In this document: positions 34,305 to 43,554 of the stretch, in pieces | Layout: each line of letters begins with the position of its first letter | How positions within the stretch are numbered: the first letter of the stretch is position 1 | Assembly (NCBI RefSeq): GCF_003352185.1 | Contig: NZ_CP029608.1 | Span: 2,294,001-2,358,000 of the forward strand | Length of the DNA stretch: 64,000 nucleotides | Source of the DNA: Pseudomonas kribbensis | Lineage (GTDB): Bacteria > Pseudomonadota > Gammaproteobacteria > Pseudomonadales > Pseudomonadaceae | Direction: 5' to 3' | Position numbers and translations under genes: made by a program | The notes under the pieces: model-generated | What the model saw: only the letters and a program-made list of their open reading frames with translations | Databases searched by the model: none | What the model was told of the DNA's origin: nothing

Positions 34305-35893
34305 TTGCGCACCCAGTGCACGAAGCTTGGCACGGTCCAGTTCTTGTGCGGATTGCCCGGTTGGGTGCTCTGATCGTTGATCACCAGCAGCACCGGTACG
34401 CCCAGCTCGTGGCTGATTTGCGCCGGGTGTTTGAAGCGGTGATCGAAGAACTCACGCACGTAGACCAGGGCAATCGCCAGCAGCAGGCCGGTGAACAGAC
34501 CGAACGGAATGATCAGCAGCGGTTTGGGAAACGCCGCTTCGGTCGGCTCGAACGGTGGGCTCAGGACCCGGGCGTTCGACAGGTCGTCGTTCAGCGCGCG
34601 GGTGGTGCTGCTTTCGGCGAAGCGTTGGGCGTAGGTCGAGAACGCGGCATGCAGGGCGTCGATTTCGGTGTCCATCTGCCGCAGTTTGCTTTGGGTCTGC
34701 TGCAGGTCATGGATGCGCGCCTTGAACTCGGCGATGCGTGCCGTCTTCTGATCGATCACCTGTTGCACCACGGCCAGATCGTTGGTGCGTTCCTGAATGC
34801 GGTTGCTCACCACTTTGAGGAATTGCTGGCGGGTGCGGGCGATCTGTTCGCGGGTCAGCAGCATCGGCTCGCTGCCGGGCTGGAACACTGCCAGATCATT
34901 CATGTAGCGGCTGACCTGGGTGGTCAGTTGCTCGCCCAATTGTTTGATCTCCCGGTCTTCGAACGCCACGTTGTCGACGGTGGTGGTGAAGGTGTAGGGG
35001 AAGGTGTAGTCATTGAGCTTGTTGTTGCTGGCGGCGGCCAGGCTGGTTTTCAGGTATTCCAGCCAGCGCTGGCTTTGCAGCAGGCGATCCTGATACAGGT
35101 TCAGCGCCTGTTCTTCGGTGTTGATCGCATTCAGACGGAAGGTGATTTCTTCCTTTGGATCTGCCGCGCCGACACGTTCCAGCAAGGCCTGGCGATTGGC
35201 TTCCAGACCATCGAGGCGCACCTGATACAAGTGCTTCTTGGTCTCGTAGAAGGACTGCGGCAGGTCGATCGATTGCAGCGCCTGACGGCTGATCAGATAG
35301 TTCTGCAGCAGGGCGGCAACGAAGGTCGTGCCTTGATGCGGATCCGGGAAGCTGTAGACGATCGAGATCACGTTGGAGCCGGGCAGGGTCTCGATCTTCA
35401 GGCTGTCGATGGCCTGTTGCGTCAGCCCGTCGAGCACGGTGTCACGCACCGGATCGGTCTCCAGCCCCAGCAGGTTGCGCAGCGGGTTGATCAGGTATTG
35501 GCGCAGCGGCGAGGTGATGTAGCGCCGGAACGGATCGCCGATCAGTTTGGCGAACATTCCGGGGGGCGGGGTGTATTCACCCTTGTCCCGCAGTTCGCTG
35601 ATGGTCTGGCGGATCAGTGCCGGCGAACGCAGGATGTTGCTCTCGGTTTCCATGTCTGCCAATGACGGCGGAATGAAGGTGGCGTTGTCCACGGTCAGCG
35701 ACGTGGTGGCGTCGCCCTGGGAGAGTTTTTTCGACTGCACGATCACCTGGGCGGTGATATCGAAGCTCTGTTTGAGCACCATCGGCAGCACCAGCGCGAT
35801 CACTGCAAAGATCAGGAAGACACGCTTCACCAGCCGTTTGTTGGCGAAGAAGATCCTGAAGAACTCATGCAGGTAGTTTTCCTTTGGATTCAT
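34301..35893 (-). CDS. Wzz-type chain-length determinant (PCP-2 copolymerase)
   Basis: The 530-residue protein has an N-terminal membrane segment (FLIFAVIALVLPMVL) and a C-terminal one (IIPFGLFTGLLLAIALVYV), with about 420 residues of coiled-coil-rich periplasmic domain between (many QAL/QQ heptads). The C-terminal proline-rich motif is near PPFEPTEAAFPKP. Unlike fused PCP-2a proteins it lacks a C-terminal kinase domain; a kinase-like gene follows elsewhere in the operon. It controls chain length and pairs with Wza. Confidence 0.85.
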   Translation of the reverse strand: MNPKENYLHEFFRIFFANKRLVKRVFLIFAVIALVLPMVLKQSFDITAQVIVQSKKLSQGDATTSLTVDNATFIPPSLADMETESNILRSPALIRQTISELRDKGEYTPPPGMFAKLIGDPFRRYITSPLRQYLINPLRNLLGLETDPVRDTVLDGLTQQAIDSLKIETLPGSNVISIVYSFPDPHQGTTFVAALLQNYLISRQALQSIDLPQSFYETKKHLYQVRLDGLEANRQALLERVGAADPKEEITFRLNAINTEEQALNLYQDRLLQSQRWLEYLKTSLAAASNNKLNDYTFPYTFTTTVDNVAFEDREIKQLGEQLTTQVSRYMNDLAVFQPGSEPMLLTREQIARTRQQFLKVVSNRIQERTNDLAVVQQVIDQKTARIAEFKARIHDLQQTQSKLRQMDTEIDALHAAFSTYAQRFAESSTTRALNDDLSNARVLSPPFEPTEAAFPKPLLIIPFGLFTGLLLAIALVYVREFFDHRFKHPAQISHELGVPVLLVINDQSTQPGNPHKNWTVPSFVHWVRN

Positions 35894-35910
35894 GTCAGGT
35901 CACCTGAGAG

Positions 35911-36942
35911 TCAGTTGTGGGTACTGCTGTCGGTTTTGTTGTCGAGGCGGTAGCTGAAACTCATGCCCACCCCTTGAAACAGCACGACATCAGCCAGTTG
36001 ACGGGCGAGTTCGCCGGCACTGGCCAGTTTGGTCTTCGGCACGTAGAGCATGTCGTCCGGTTGCAGGTAGGCGATCTGCGAGGCATCGCCGGACAGGGCT
36101 TTTTCCACGTCGTAATGGACGGCCTGCACCTGGTTGCCGTTGCGACGCATGATCACCACCGAATCCAGCCGCGCCTTGATGTTGGTGCCACGGGCCAGGG
36201 TCAGCGCCTCGAGCACCGAGACCGGCCGGCGGATCGGGTAGGACCCCGGCTGGCCGACTTCACCCAGCACATAGATCTCGTTGCCGGCGGTGGACTTGAG
36301 CATGACGTCGACGCTCATCCGGCCGGGCAGTTGCGCATAGCGTTTGTTGAGGAAGGTTTCCAGTTGATTGACGGTCATGCCTTGCAGCGGCACCGCACCG
36401 ATTTCCGGGAAGCTTGCGTAGCCGTCGTTACCCACCGTGATCTCGCGGCTCATGCCGGTGGCCGGGTGGTTGAGGGCGCTTTTCAGGTTCTGCTCGTTGG
36501 TCAGCGGACTGATGATCTGCACGGTCAGCTGATTGCGGTTGGGCTGGAACAACTGTTTGCGCTGATAGGCACGCTGGATTTCATCCCGGGCTTCATCGCT
36601 GGTCAGCCCGGCGATTTTCACCGAAGTGTTGGCGCCCGGCAGATTGATGGTGCCGTCCGGCAGCACCAGTTGATTGCCGTTGAGCTGGCTGGCAGCGGTG
36701 AAGTTCAGGCCGATCTGGTCACCCGACTGCACGCGGTAAGCGTCCGAGCCGCTGGTGCTGATGTGGAAGATCACATCCAGCACATCCTGCGGGCGCAGGG
36801 TCTGCTCGATCTTCGGCATGTCGGTGGCCTGGGCGTTGGCCGGGGTGGCGGTGAGGATATTCACCGGCATGGTCTGGGTTTCGGAGTTGCTGGAGCAACC
36901 TGCAAGCGGCAGCATCAGCAGAACCAGTATCTTGGCGTTCAT
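35911..36942 (-). CDS. Wza-type outer-membrane polysaccharide export lipoprotein
   Basis: The 343-residue protein starts MNAKILVLLMLPLAGCSSN; the lipobox LAGC is clear (the upstream 14 codons of the longer frame are rejected). Polysaccharide-export (Poly_export) domain is at YRVQSGDQIGLNF and the SLBB repeats are near EIYVLGEVGQPGSYPI. It forms the outer-membrane channel for the EPS. GAGGG lies about nine bases before the start. Confidence 0.88.
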   Translation of the reverse strand: MNAKILVLLMLPLAGCSSNSETQTMPVNILTATPANAQATDMPKIEQTLRPQDVLDVIFHISTSGSDAYRVQSGDQIGLNFTAASQLNGNQLVLPDGTINLPGANTSVKIAGLTSDEARDEIQRAYQRKQLFQPNRNQLTVQIISPLTNEQNLKSALNHPATGMSREITVGNDGYASFPEIGAVPLQGMTVNQLETFLNKRYAQLPGRMSVDVMLKSTAGNEIYVLGEVGQPGSYPIRRPVSVLEALTLARGTNIKARLDSVVIMRRNGNQVQAVHYDVEKALSGDASQIAYLQPDDMLYVPKTKLASAGELARQLADVVLFQGVGMSFSYRLDNKTDSSTHN

Positions 36943-36962
36943 TGCGTCATCCCTCGCGTTGC

Positions 36963-37610
36963 TTACAGGTTTTTGTACAGCCATTTGGGCATGTAGTACT
37001 TGCGCCGGTTGAACACGCTGCCGACCACTTTCGCCCCGGCCTGGGTCAGCCGTTGTACCGCGGCCTGGGCGACTTCCCAGCGGGTGTCCTCGGCCCGGAC
37101 CACGAACACCACGCCGTCGGCCTGGGTGCTGAGCACCAGGGTGTCGGCGGCGGAGTACACGGCATCGCCGTCGATCACCACGAAGCGGTACTGGCTGCCC
37201 AACTGGTCGAGCAGCGGGCTCAGGCGTTCGGCGGTGAGCATGTCCATGGTGCGGATCGGCCGGCCGTTGGGCAGTACGTGGAAGGGCAGGCTGGACACCT
37301 GCACGACGCAGTCCTGCAACAGCGGCGGGTTGTCAGGGTTGAACAACAGGTCGCGCAGACCGCGCTCCTTGCCCAGGTTCAGTTGCTGGGTGAGGTTGTT
37401 CGCCGACTGGCTGGCATCGACGTAGAGCACCAGTCCGCTGCTCATCTGCGCCAGTTGACTGGCCATGGCCAGCGCGCTGGTGGTGGTGCCGGCGCCGGGG
37501 TTGGCGGCGGTCAGGAACAGGATCCGCAGATCCAGGTCCAGCACGGTCGACGTCAGGTTCGACTCGCTGGGGCTGGCAATGCTCAGGCTTTTGTTGGTTG
37601 AACCGTCCAT
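36963..37610 (-). CDS. BY-kinase/CpsD-like ATPase with degenerate Walker A
   Basis: The 215-residue protein has the fold of CpsD/CapB-type tyrosine autokinases: Walker A region AANPGAGTTTSAL (residues 34-46), Walker A' VLYVDASQSA and Walker B RFVVIDGDAV. However, the Walker A lysine is replaced by T, so ATP binding is doubtful. There is no long C-terminal tyrosine cluster; only RRKYYMPKWLYKNL ends it. It lies between Wza and the sugar transferase genes and probably works with Wzz. The start ATG shares one base with the upstream stop. Confidence 0.8.
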   Translation of the reverse strand: MDGSTNKSLSIASPSESNLTSTVLDLDLRILFLTAANPGAGTTTSALAMASQLAQMSSGLVLYVDASQSANNLTQQLNLGKERGLRDLLFNPDNPPLLQDCVVQVSSLPFHVLPNGRPIRTMDMLTAERLSPLLDQLGSQYRFVVIDGDAVYSAADTLVLSTQADGVVFVVRAEDTRWEVAQAAVQRLTQAGAKVVGSVFNRRKYYMPKWLYKNL

Positions 37611-38356
37611 TAGCTTGCTCCGTGGCCGCTGAATACTTTGAAAGGGGTTTTCAACAGGATCTTCAAATCAAGCAACAGGCTCTGCTCGGCGATGTAGCTG
37701 AGGTCCAACTCAACGCGCTGGTCGAAGTCGATATTGCTGCGCCCGGAGATCTGCCACAGGCCGGTCATGCCGGGGTAGATCGCCAGACGGGCGAGGTGCT
37801 TGTCCTTGTAGCGGTAGGCGTTGAACGAGGTCGGACGAGGCCCGACCAGGCGCATGTCGCCGGTCACCACATTGATCAGGTTGGGCAGTTCGTCGAGGCT
37901 GGTGCGCCGCAGGAAACCGCCGATCCGGGTGATGCGCGGATCCTGGTCGATCTTGAAATCGATCGCGTCGGCACCGTGCTTGTTGAGGTGGCGCAGCGAC
38001 TCTTTCAGTTCTTCGGCGTTGGCGACCATGGTGCGAAATTTGTACATGCCGAACTTGCGCCCGCGATAGCCGGTGCGTTTCTGCACGAACATCACCGGGC
38101 CTTTGCTGGTGAACTTGATGGCGAGTGCCAGGCCGATCAGCAGCGGCGAAATCATCACCAGAATCACCAGCGCGCCGAAGCAGGCCAGCACCCGGTTGGT
38201 GCGCGACAGCTGCCATGGCCGGCCACCCTCGCGCCCGGTCACCCAGCCTTGCCCCTGGCGGTGGATGGCCGCGTCGAGGCGCATTCGGTGTTCCGGATCC
38301 ATGCGTTTGTCACGAACCAGATGTTGGATCGGTACACCTTTCTCATGTCCAGTCAT
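37610..38356 (-). CDS. Undecaprenyl-phosphate sugar transferase (WcaJ/WbaP-like)
   Basis: The 248-residue protein has one membrane segment (RVLACFGALVILVMISPLLIGLALAI region) and the bacterial sugar transferase domain (KRTGYRGRKFGMYKFRTM, SLDELPNLINVVTGDM, GMTGLWQISGRS). It starts with GGAGG upstream at 38356. It begins the repeat by moving a sugar-1-phosphate (often glucose or galactose) to undecaprenyl phosphate. Confidence 0.9.
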   Translation of the reverse strand: MTGHEKGVPIQHLVRDKRMDPEHRMRLDAAIHRQGQGWVTGREGGRPWQLSRTNRVLACFGALVILVMISPLLIGLALAIKFTSKGPVMFVQKRTGYRGRKFGMYKFRTMVANAEELKESLRHLNKHGADAIDFKIDQDPRITRIGGFLRRTSLDELPNLINVVTGDMRLVGPRPTSFNAYRYKDKHLARLAIYPGMTGLWQISGRSNIDFDQRVELDLSYIAEQSLLLDLKILLKTPFKVFSGHGAS

Positions 38357-38374
38357 GGAGTCCTCCGCTGGTGT

Positions 38375-39412
38375 TCAGCCGCGAACGGCGCGTGGGCGAC
38401 AGGCAGTCGGGTAGTAATCGCGATACCAGGCGATGAAACGCCCGAGGCCTTCATCCAGCTCTATCCGGGGCTGGAACCCGGTGGCCTGGGCCAGATCGTC
38501 GGTGTCGGCACAGGTGTTGAGCACGTCGCCCGGTTGCAGGGGCAGCAGCTCGACAATGGCTTTCTGACCGAGGTGTTTTTCCATCAGGGCCAGGTAGGTT
38601 TTCAGCTCCACCGGATGGTGGCCGCCGATGTTGAACAGGCACCACGGCGCCATGCTGCTGCCCGCGTCGGGGTGTTCGCGGTCCCAGTCCGGATGGGTAT
38701 GCGGCGGGTGGACCGTGAGGCGGGCAATGCTCTCGACGATGTCGTCGATGTAGGTGAAATCGCGTTGATGCATGCCGTAATTGAACAGCTTCAACGGCAG
38801 GCCTTCGGTGATGGCCCGGGCGAACTGGATCGGCGACATGTCCGGCCGGCCCCAGGGCCCGTAAACCGTGAAAAAGCGCAGCCCGGTGCAGGGAATGCCA
38901 AACAGATAGCTGTAGCTGTGGGCCATCAGCTCATTGGCTTTTTTGGTCGCGGCGTACAGCGACAACGGGTGATTGACGTCGTCATGCACCGTGTACGGCG
39001 TGTGCTGATTCGCGCCGTATACCGAACTCGACGAGGCATAGATCAGATGCTCGACCGGGTGGTGCCGGCAGCTTTCCAGAATGTTCAGGAAACCACTCAG
39101 ATTGCTGTTCAGATAGGCCTGTGGATTTTCCAGCGAATAACGTACCCCGGCCTGCGCCGCCAGGTGGATCACCACTTGCGGGCACTCGCGGACAAACAGC
39201 GCATCGACGGCGGCGGCGTCGGCCAGATCGACTCTGGCGATCTGGAAATCGCCGACCTGGCCACGCACCCAGCGCACGCGGTCATGCTTGAGCTGCGGGT
39301 CGTAATAGGCATTGAAATTGTCCAGGCCGATGACCTGATGCCCGTCACGCATCAATCGCAACACGCAATGAGCACCAATGAACCCGGCCGCACCGGTGAC
39401 GAGGATTTTCAT
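38375..39412 (-). CDS. NAD-dependent epimerase, UDP-glucuronate 4-epimerase-like
   Basis: The 345-residue SDR enzyme has TGAAGFIGAHCV cofactor motif, the catalytic S-Y-K in SSSSVYGANQHTPY and YAATKKANELM, and the extended-loop pattern of UDP-glucuronate 4-epimerases (HLAAQAGVRYSLENPQAYL, FFTVYGPWGRPDM). It overlaps the ugd stop by 4 bases. The pair would make UDP-GlcA then UDP-GalA. Confidence 0.85.
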   Translation of the reverse strand: MKILVTGAAGFIGAHCVLRLMRDGHQVIGLDNFNAYYDPQLKHDRVRWVRGQVGDFQIARVDLADAAAVDALFVRECPQVVIHLAAQAGVRYSLENPQAYLNSNLSGFLNILESCRHHPVEHLIYASSSSVYGANQHTPYTVHDDVNHPLSLYAATKKANELMAHSYSYLFGIPCTGLRFFTVYGPWGRPDMSPIQFARAITEGLPLKLFNYGMHQRDFTYIDDIVESIARLTVHPPHTHPDWDREHPDAGSSMAPWCLFNIGGHHPVELKTYLALMEKHLGQKAIVELLPLQPGDVLNTCADTDDLAQATGFQPRIELDEGLGRFIAWYRDYYPTACRPRAVRG

Positions 39413-40761
39413 GACCGCAACCCGTCAGGCGCGATATGCCGCAGACCGATGCCGCTGTAGTGCAGGCCGGCGGCCGCCACTTGTTCCGGGTTGTAGAGGT
39501 TGCGCCCGTCGATGATCACCTTCGAGCGCAGCTTGTCGGCCAGCAGTTCGAAGTCCACCACGCGAAAGTTCTTCCACTCGGTGCAGATCACCAGTGCGTC
39601 GGCGTCTTCCAGGGTGTCGTCGCGGGTGGCGCACAGGTGCAGGTCATCGCGGTAACCGTAGATGCGCCGGCATTCCGACATGGCTTCCGGATCGTAGGCC
39701 TGCACGCTGGCGCCTTCGGCCCACAGTGCATCCATCAGATAACGGCTGGGGGCTTCGCGCATGTCATCGGTGTTGGGTTTGAACGCCAGGCCCCAGACGG
39801 CAATGGACTTGCCAGCCAGGCCCTGCGGGAACTGCGCTTTCAGTTTGCTGAACAGGATGTGCCGCTGCGTATCGTTGACGTCGGTGACACTGCGCAGCAG
39901 TTTCAGCGGCATGCCGTTGTGCTCGGCGGTGTGCAGCAGGGCGCGCAGATCCTTGGGAAAGCACGAGCCACCGAAGCCGCAGCCGGGGTAGATGAAGTGA
40001 TAACCGATGCGCGGGTCCGAGCCGATGCCCTTGCGCACGGCTTCGATGTCGGCGCCCAGCAGTTCGGTGAGGTTGGCCAGTTCGTTCATGAAGCTGATGC
40101 GGGTGGCGAGCATCGCGTTGGCCGCGTACTTGGTCAGCTCGGCGCTGCGGTTGTCCATGAACATCAGTTTTTCGTGGTTGCGGCAGAACGGTGCATACAG
40201 TTCGCTCAACTGCTCCCGAGCCTCGGGGTCCAGGGTGCCGACGATGATCCGGTCCGGGCGCATGCAGTCGGCGAGGGCGCTGCCCTCCTTGAGGAATTCC
40301 GGGTTGGACACGATCCGCACGTTCAGGCCGTTTTTGCCGCGCCGGCGCAATTCGTTGTTGGCGGTATCGAGTACCTGATCCGCCGTGCCGACCGGCACGG
40401 TGGACTTGATGATCAGGGTGCGATCGGCCTCCATGAAGCTTGCGATCTGCCGTGCCACGTTGAGCACGTGGCTGAGGTCGGCGGAACCGTCTTCGTCGGC
40501 CGGCGTACCCACGGCGATGAAGATCAGTTCGGCGTGTTCAACGGCATCGCTGGCCTGGGTGGTGAACAGCAAACGCCCGGCCTTGATGTTTTCTTCCAAA
40601 GTTGCCGACAGACCCGGTTCACTGATAGGCGGAACTGCCTGTTGCAGTTGTTTAATCTTGTTCGGATCTATATCGACACACAGTACTCGATGTCCGACAT
40701 CGGCAAGTGCCGCAGCTTGTATCAGGCCAACATAGCCCGTACCAAATACGCTCACGTCCAT
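39409..40761 (-). CDS. ugd: UDP-glucose 6-dehydrogenase
   Basis: The 450-residue enzyme shows the N-terminal GTGYVGLIQAAALADVGH Rossmann motif, the TVPVGTADQV active-site glutamate-region loop, catalytic cysteine in GCGFGGSCFPKDLRAL (near residue 260) and the C-terminal SIAVWGLAFKPNTDDMREAPS. It oxidises UDP-glucose to UDP-glucuronate using NAD. It is the first gene of the EPS operon. Confidence 0.92.
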   Translation of the reverse strand: MDVSVFGTGYVGLIQAAALADVGHRVLCVDIDPNKIKQLQQAVPPISEPGLSATLEENIKAGRLLFTTQASDAVEHAELIFIAVGTPADEDGSADLSHVLNVARQIASFMEADRTLIIKSTVPVGTADQVLDTANNELRRRGKNGLNVRIVSNPEFLKEGSALADCMRPDRIIVGTLDPEAREQLSELYAPFCRNHEKLMFMDNRSAELTKYAANAMLATRISFMNELANLTELLGADIEAVRKGIGSDPRIGYHFIYPGCGFGGSCFPKDLRALLHTAEHNGMPLKLLRSVTDVNDTQRHILFSKLKAQFPQGLAGKSIAVWGLAFKPNTDDMREAPSRYLMDALWAEGASVQAYDPEAMSECRRIYGYRDDLHLCATRDDTLEDADALVICTEWKNFRVVDFELLADKLRSKVIIDGRNLYNPEQVAAAGLHYSGIGLRHIAPDGLRS

Positions 40762-41152
40762 ATTGGCGTGCCTCGTAAGACGGTGGAGGAAGATCGAATT
40801 GGAACTGTCAAAAGGGGTATAGCGCAGGGTGGGAAAAGCGTGTCAGCAAAATGACATGTTGCATGTGTATAACACCCCCGTTTTTGGGGGCTAATAGCCA
40901 TCAAGTACTTGCTGCATCTGGATTTGTCCCGTCCTTGACATGTTTTTCACAATTCAAAGAAAACGATAAACGGTCGTAGGCCACAAAATTCAAGGGCTGT
41001 AGAGACTTGGGTGTGTCAGTAATGAGTCAATGTTTTTTTGACGCTTTTGGCAAAAGTCCGACAATTCTTGCGCTTTGATAGCGCGGTGCTAGTGTCAGAA
41101 ATTGACCGACAATTCATTGACCGTGCCCCGTCGGCAGCGCCCCGGAACCGCC
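40762..41152. other. Regulatory intergenic region of the EPS operon and the divergent sulfatase-like gene
   Basis: 391 bases, relatively AT-rich, without a gene. A perfect 5-bp G/C stem, CCCCC...GGGGG around TTTTT-like loop at 40874-40890, lies about 115-130 bases upstream of ugd. On the minus strand TGTTATACACATG resembles an extended -10. Promoter assignment is not firm. Confidence 0.5.
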
Positions 41153-42850
41153 ATGTTTCGATATTTGAAAGAACTGCTTTTAGTTATTTATCTATTGCTT
41201 TATTCCGATTATTACCTTGAACGTTTAAACGCCATGGGTATCGGTCCGGCAGTACTGCTTTTTGGCGCGATGTTTTTGGCGCTGACTTTCGCATTACTAC
41301 TAACGGCGTATATAAGGCAGACTTTCATTCGGCACTTGTTCGCATTGGCGATGTTTATTTCGGCGGTGTTCTTTGATGTATATACCCGGGTTACTGCCGA
41401 TTACCTGACGTACAGCAGTTTTGTCTCGCTGGTGTATTCCGGCGGCTTTATCCAGGAGGCGGCCTACCAGTACCGGGACGCGATCGTCCACGGGCTACTC
41501 AACGGACTTTTGCTGTTGATCGGCATCGGCCTGCGGCCGCGTCATTCGATTCCGGTTCCCAATGCGCTGCGAGTCGCGGCGCCAGTGGCGGGTGTATTGC
41601 TGCTCAGCGCAGTGCTGTTCGTGCGGGCCGGGGAAGGGGCGCGGGGCCTGCCGATCATGTACACGCCGCTGGCCTACCTCAACCTGTTCGGCTACGAGGC
41701 GCTGCACAACACTGTCGGCCCCCGTGAGCCGGTGACCCTGGCGCGCAACGGCCCGGCGGTGAGTCACGACATCGTGCTGATCATCGACGAAAGCATTTCC
41801 GGCAATTATCTGGACATCAACGCGCCGTTCGGTGTGCACAGCAACCTCAAGCAGGCGCATCCGGGTGTCGACATTTTCAATTACGGCTATGCGGCGTCCA
41901 TCGCCAATTGCAGCGCCGACACCAACGTCACCCTGCGCTATGGCGGCACCCGCGCCGATTACATGCGCATCAACAGCACGCTGCCGTCGATCTGGCAATA
42001 CGCGAAAAAGTCCGGCCTGCGCACCGTGTACATCGACGCCCAGCGCACCGGCGGCAACCTGCAGAACCTGATGACCGATACCGAGAAAAAGGACATCGAC
42101 GAATTCGTGCAATTCGACCAGACCAGCGTCCGCGACCGCGACATGGCCGCCGCTGCCAAGCTGATCGAATTGCTCAACGACGACAAACCGGAGCTGGTGG
42201 TGATCAACAAGGTCGGCGCGCATTTCCCGGTGCACGACAAATACCCGGACGCCTTCATGGCCTACCGCCCGACCTTGCCACGGGGCCAGTTCACCGAAAT
42301 CGCCGACACCGGCAAGCGCGACGGCTTCAACGGCCAGCCGGATGACTGGGTGCTGTACCGCAACGCCTACAAGAACACCGTGTTGTGGAATGTCGGCGAA
42401 TTTTTCTCGCGGGTGTTTGCCCAGGCCAATCTGAATAACGCGCTGCTGATCTACACCTCGGACCACGGCCAGGACCTGCACGAACGTGGCAACCCGGGGC
42501 TCAACACCCATTGCGGCGGCGACCCGGTGGAAGAGGAGGGACTGGTGCCGCTGGTGGTGATTCAGGGCGATCAGTTGCACACGCTCGACTGGTCGGCACA
42601 ACTGGCGGCGAACAAGGATCGCTCCAGTCACTACAACATCTTCCCGACCCTGCTGCAGTTGATGGGCTACGACCTGGCGGGGATCGAATCGATCTACGGC
42701 AAACCGCTGAGCGTGCCGACGGCGGACGACTTCACCTTCAACTACCGCTTCAATGCGCGGTTGGGGGCCAAGCCCGAGTGGAAACACATCGACCTGAACA
42801 GCATCGTCACGCCGGGAGAGGCGCCGACGAGTGTTGCAGCCGGGCAGTAA
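41153..42850 (+). CDS. Membrane sulfatase/alkaline-phosphatase-fold protein (phosphoethanolamine-transferase-like)
   Basis: The 565-residue protein starts MFRYLKELLLVIYLLLYSDYY and has five hydrophobic segments in its first 190 residues, followed by a soluble sulfatase-fold domain: DESISGNYLDINAP nucleophile region, SDHGQDLHERG, and SSHYNIFPTLL. The EptA/LPS-PE transferase layout is the closest, but the usual threonine of the nucleophile motif is not there: this is DESIS. It is divergent from the EPS operon and may modify a surface glycan. The 5' end is AT-rich. Confidence 0.82.
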   Translation: MFRYLKELLLVIYLLLYSDYYLERLNAMGIGPAVLLFGAMFLALTFALLLTAYIRQTFIRHLFALAMFISAVFFDVYTRVTADYLTYSSFVSLVYSGGFIQEAAYQYRDAIVHGLLNGLLLLIGIGLRPRHSIPVPNALRVAAPVAGVLLLSAVLFVRAGEGARGLPIMYTPLAYLNLFGYEALHNTVGPREPVTLARNGPAVSHDIVLIIDESISGNYLDINAPFGVHSNLKQAHPGVDIFNYGYAASIANCSADTNVTLRYGGTRADYMRINSTLPSIWQYAKKSGLRTVYIDAQRTGGNLQNLMTDTEKKDIDEFVQFDQTSVRDRDMAAAAKLIELLNDDKPELVVINKVGAHFPVHDKYPDAFMAYRPTLPRGQFTEIADTGKRDGFNGQPDDWVLYRNAYKNTVLWNVGEFFSRVFAQANLNNALLIYTSDHGQDLHERGNPGLNTHCGGDPVEEEGLVPLVVIQGDQLHTLDWSAQLAANKDRSSHYNIFPTLLQLMGYDLAGIESIYGKPLSVPTADDFTFNYRFNARLGAKPEWKHIDLNSIVTPGEAPTSVAAGQ

Positions 42851-42900
42851 CCCATCGCGATCCGCTATCCTTGCCCCACACGCAACGATCGGATGGCGGC

Positions 42901-43554
42901 ATGCTGCAGGTTCAAAACGTCTTCAAGAGTTATCTCACCCCGCAAGGTCCGTTGCCCGTATTGCAAGGCATCGACCTGACGCTCAAGCCCGGCAGCAGTC
43001 TGGCGCTGATGGGCGAGTCGGGCAGCGGCAAGAGCACGCTGCTGCACCTGATCGCCGGCCTGGATAAAGTCGACAGCGGCAGCATCCACAGCGGCGAACA
43101 TCGACTCGACGCAATGAGCGAAGCGCAACTGGCCAACTGGCGGCGCACGGAAATCGGTCTGGTGTTCCAGCAGTACAACCTGATCGGCAGCCTGCGCATC
43201 GAAGACAACCTGGCGTTTCAGGCGCGACTTGCCGGGCGCCATGACCCGCGCTGGCAGAACCATCTGGTGCAGCGTCTTGGCCTGAGCGATCTGCTCAAGC
43301 GTTATCCCGAACAACTCTCCGGCGGCCAGCAGCAACGGGTTGCGCTCGGACGGGCGTTGGCGTCGCGGCCCAAATTGTTGCTGGCTGACGAACCCACCGG
43401 CAGCCTCGACGAAACGACCAGCGACGAGGTGCTGCGCCTGTTGTTGGAATTGCTCGACGACACGCCGACCACCTTGCTGATGGTTACCCACAGTCAGCGC
43501 GTGGCCGCGCGCCTGGCGGAGCGGGTGGTGTTGTCCAATGGTCGACTGACGTGA
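42901..43554 (+). CDS. ABC transporter ATPase (LolD/MacB-like)
   Basis: The 217-residue ATPase has Walker A GESGSGKST, Q-loop QQYN, signature LSGGQQQRVALGRAL and Walker B LLLADEPTGSLDE. It begins MLQVQNVFKSYL and its last bases overlap the permease start as GTGA. It drives an FtsX-like permease of the AttEFGH-type system. Confidence 0.9.
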   Translation: MLQVQNVFKSYLTPQGPLPVLQGIDLTLKPGSSLALMGESGSGKSTLLHLIAGLDKVDSGSIHSGEHRLDAMSEAQLANWRRTEIGLVFQQYNLIGSLRIEDNLAFQARLAGRHDPRWQNHLVQRLGLSDLLKRYPEQLSGGQQQRVALGRALASRPKLLLADEPTGSLDETTSDEVLRLLLELLDDTPTTLLMVTHSQRVAARLAERVVLSNGRLT

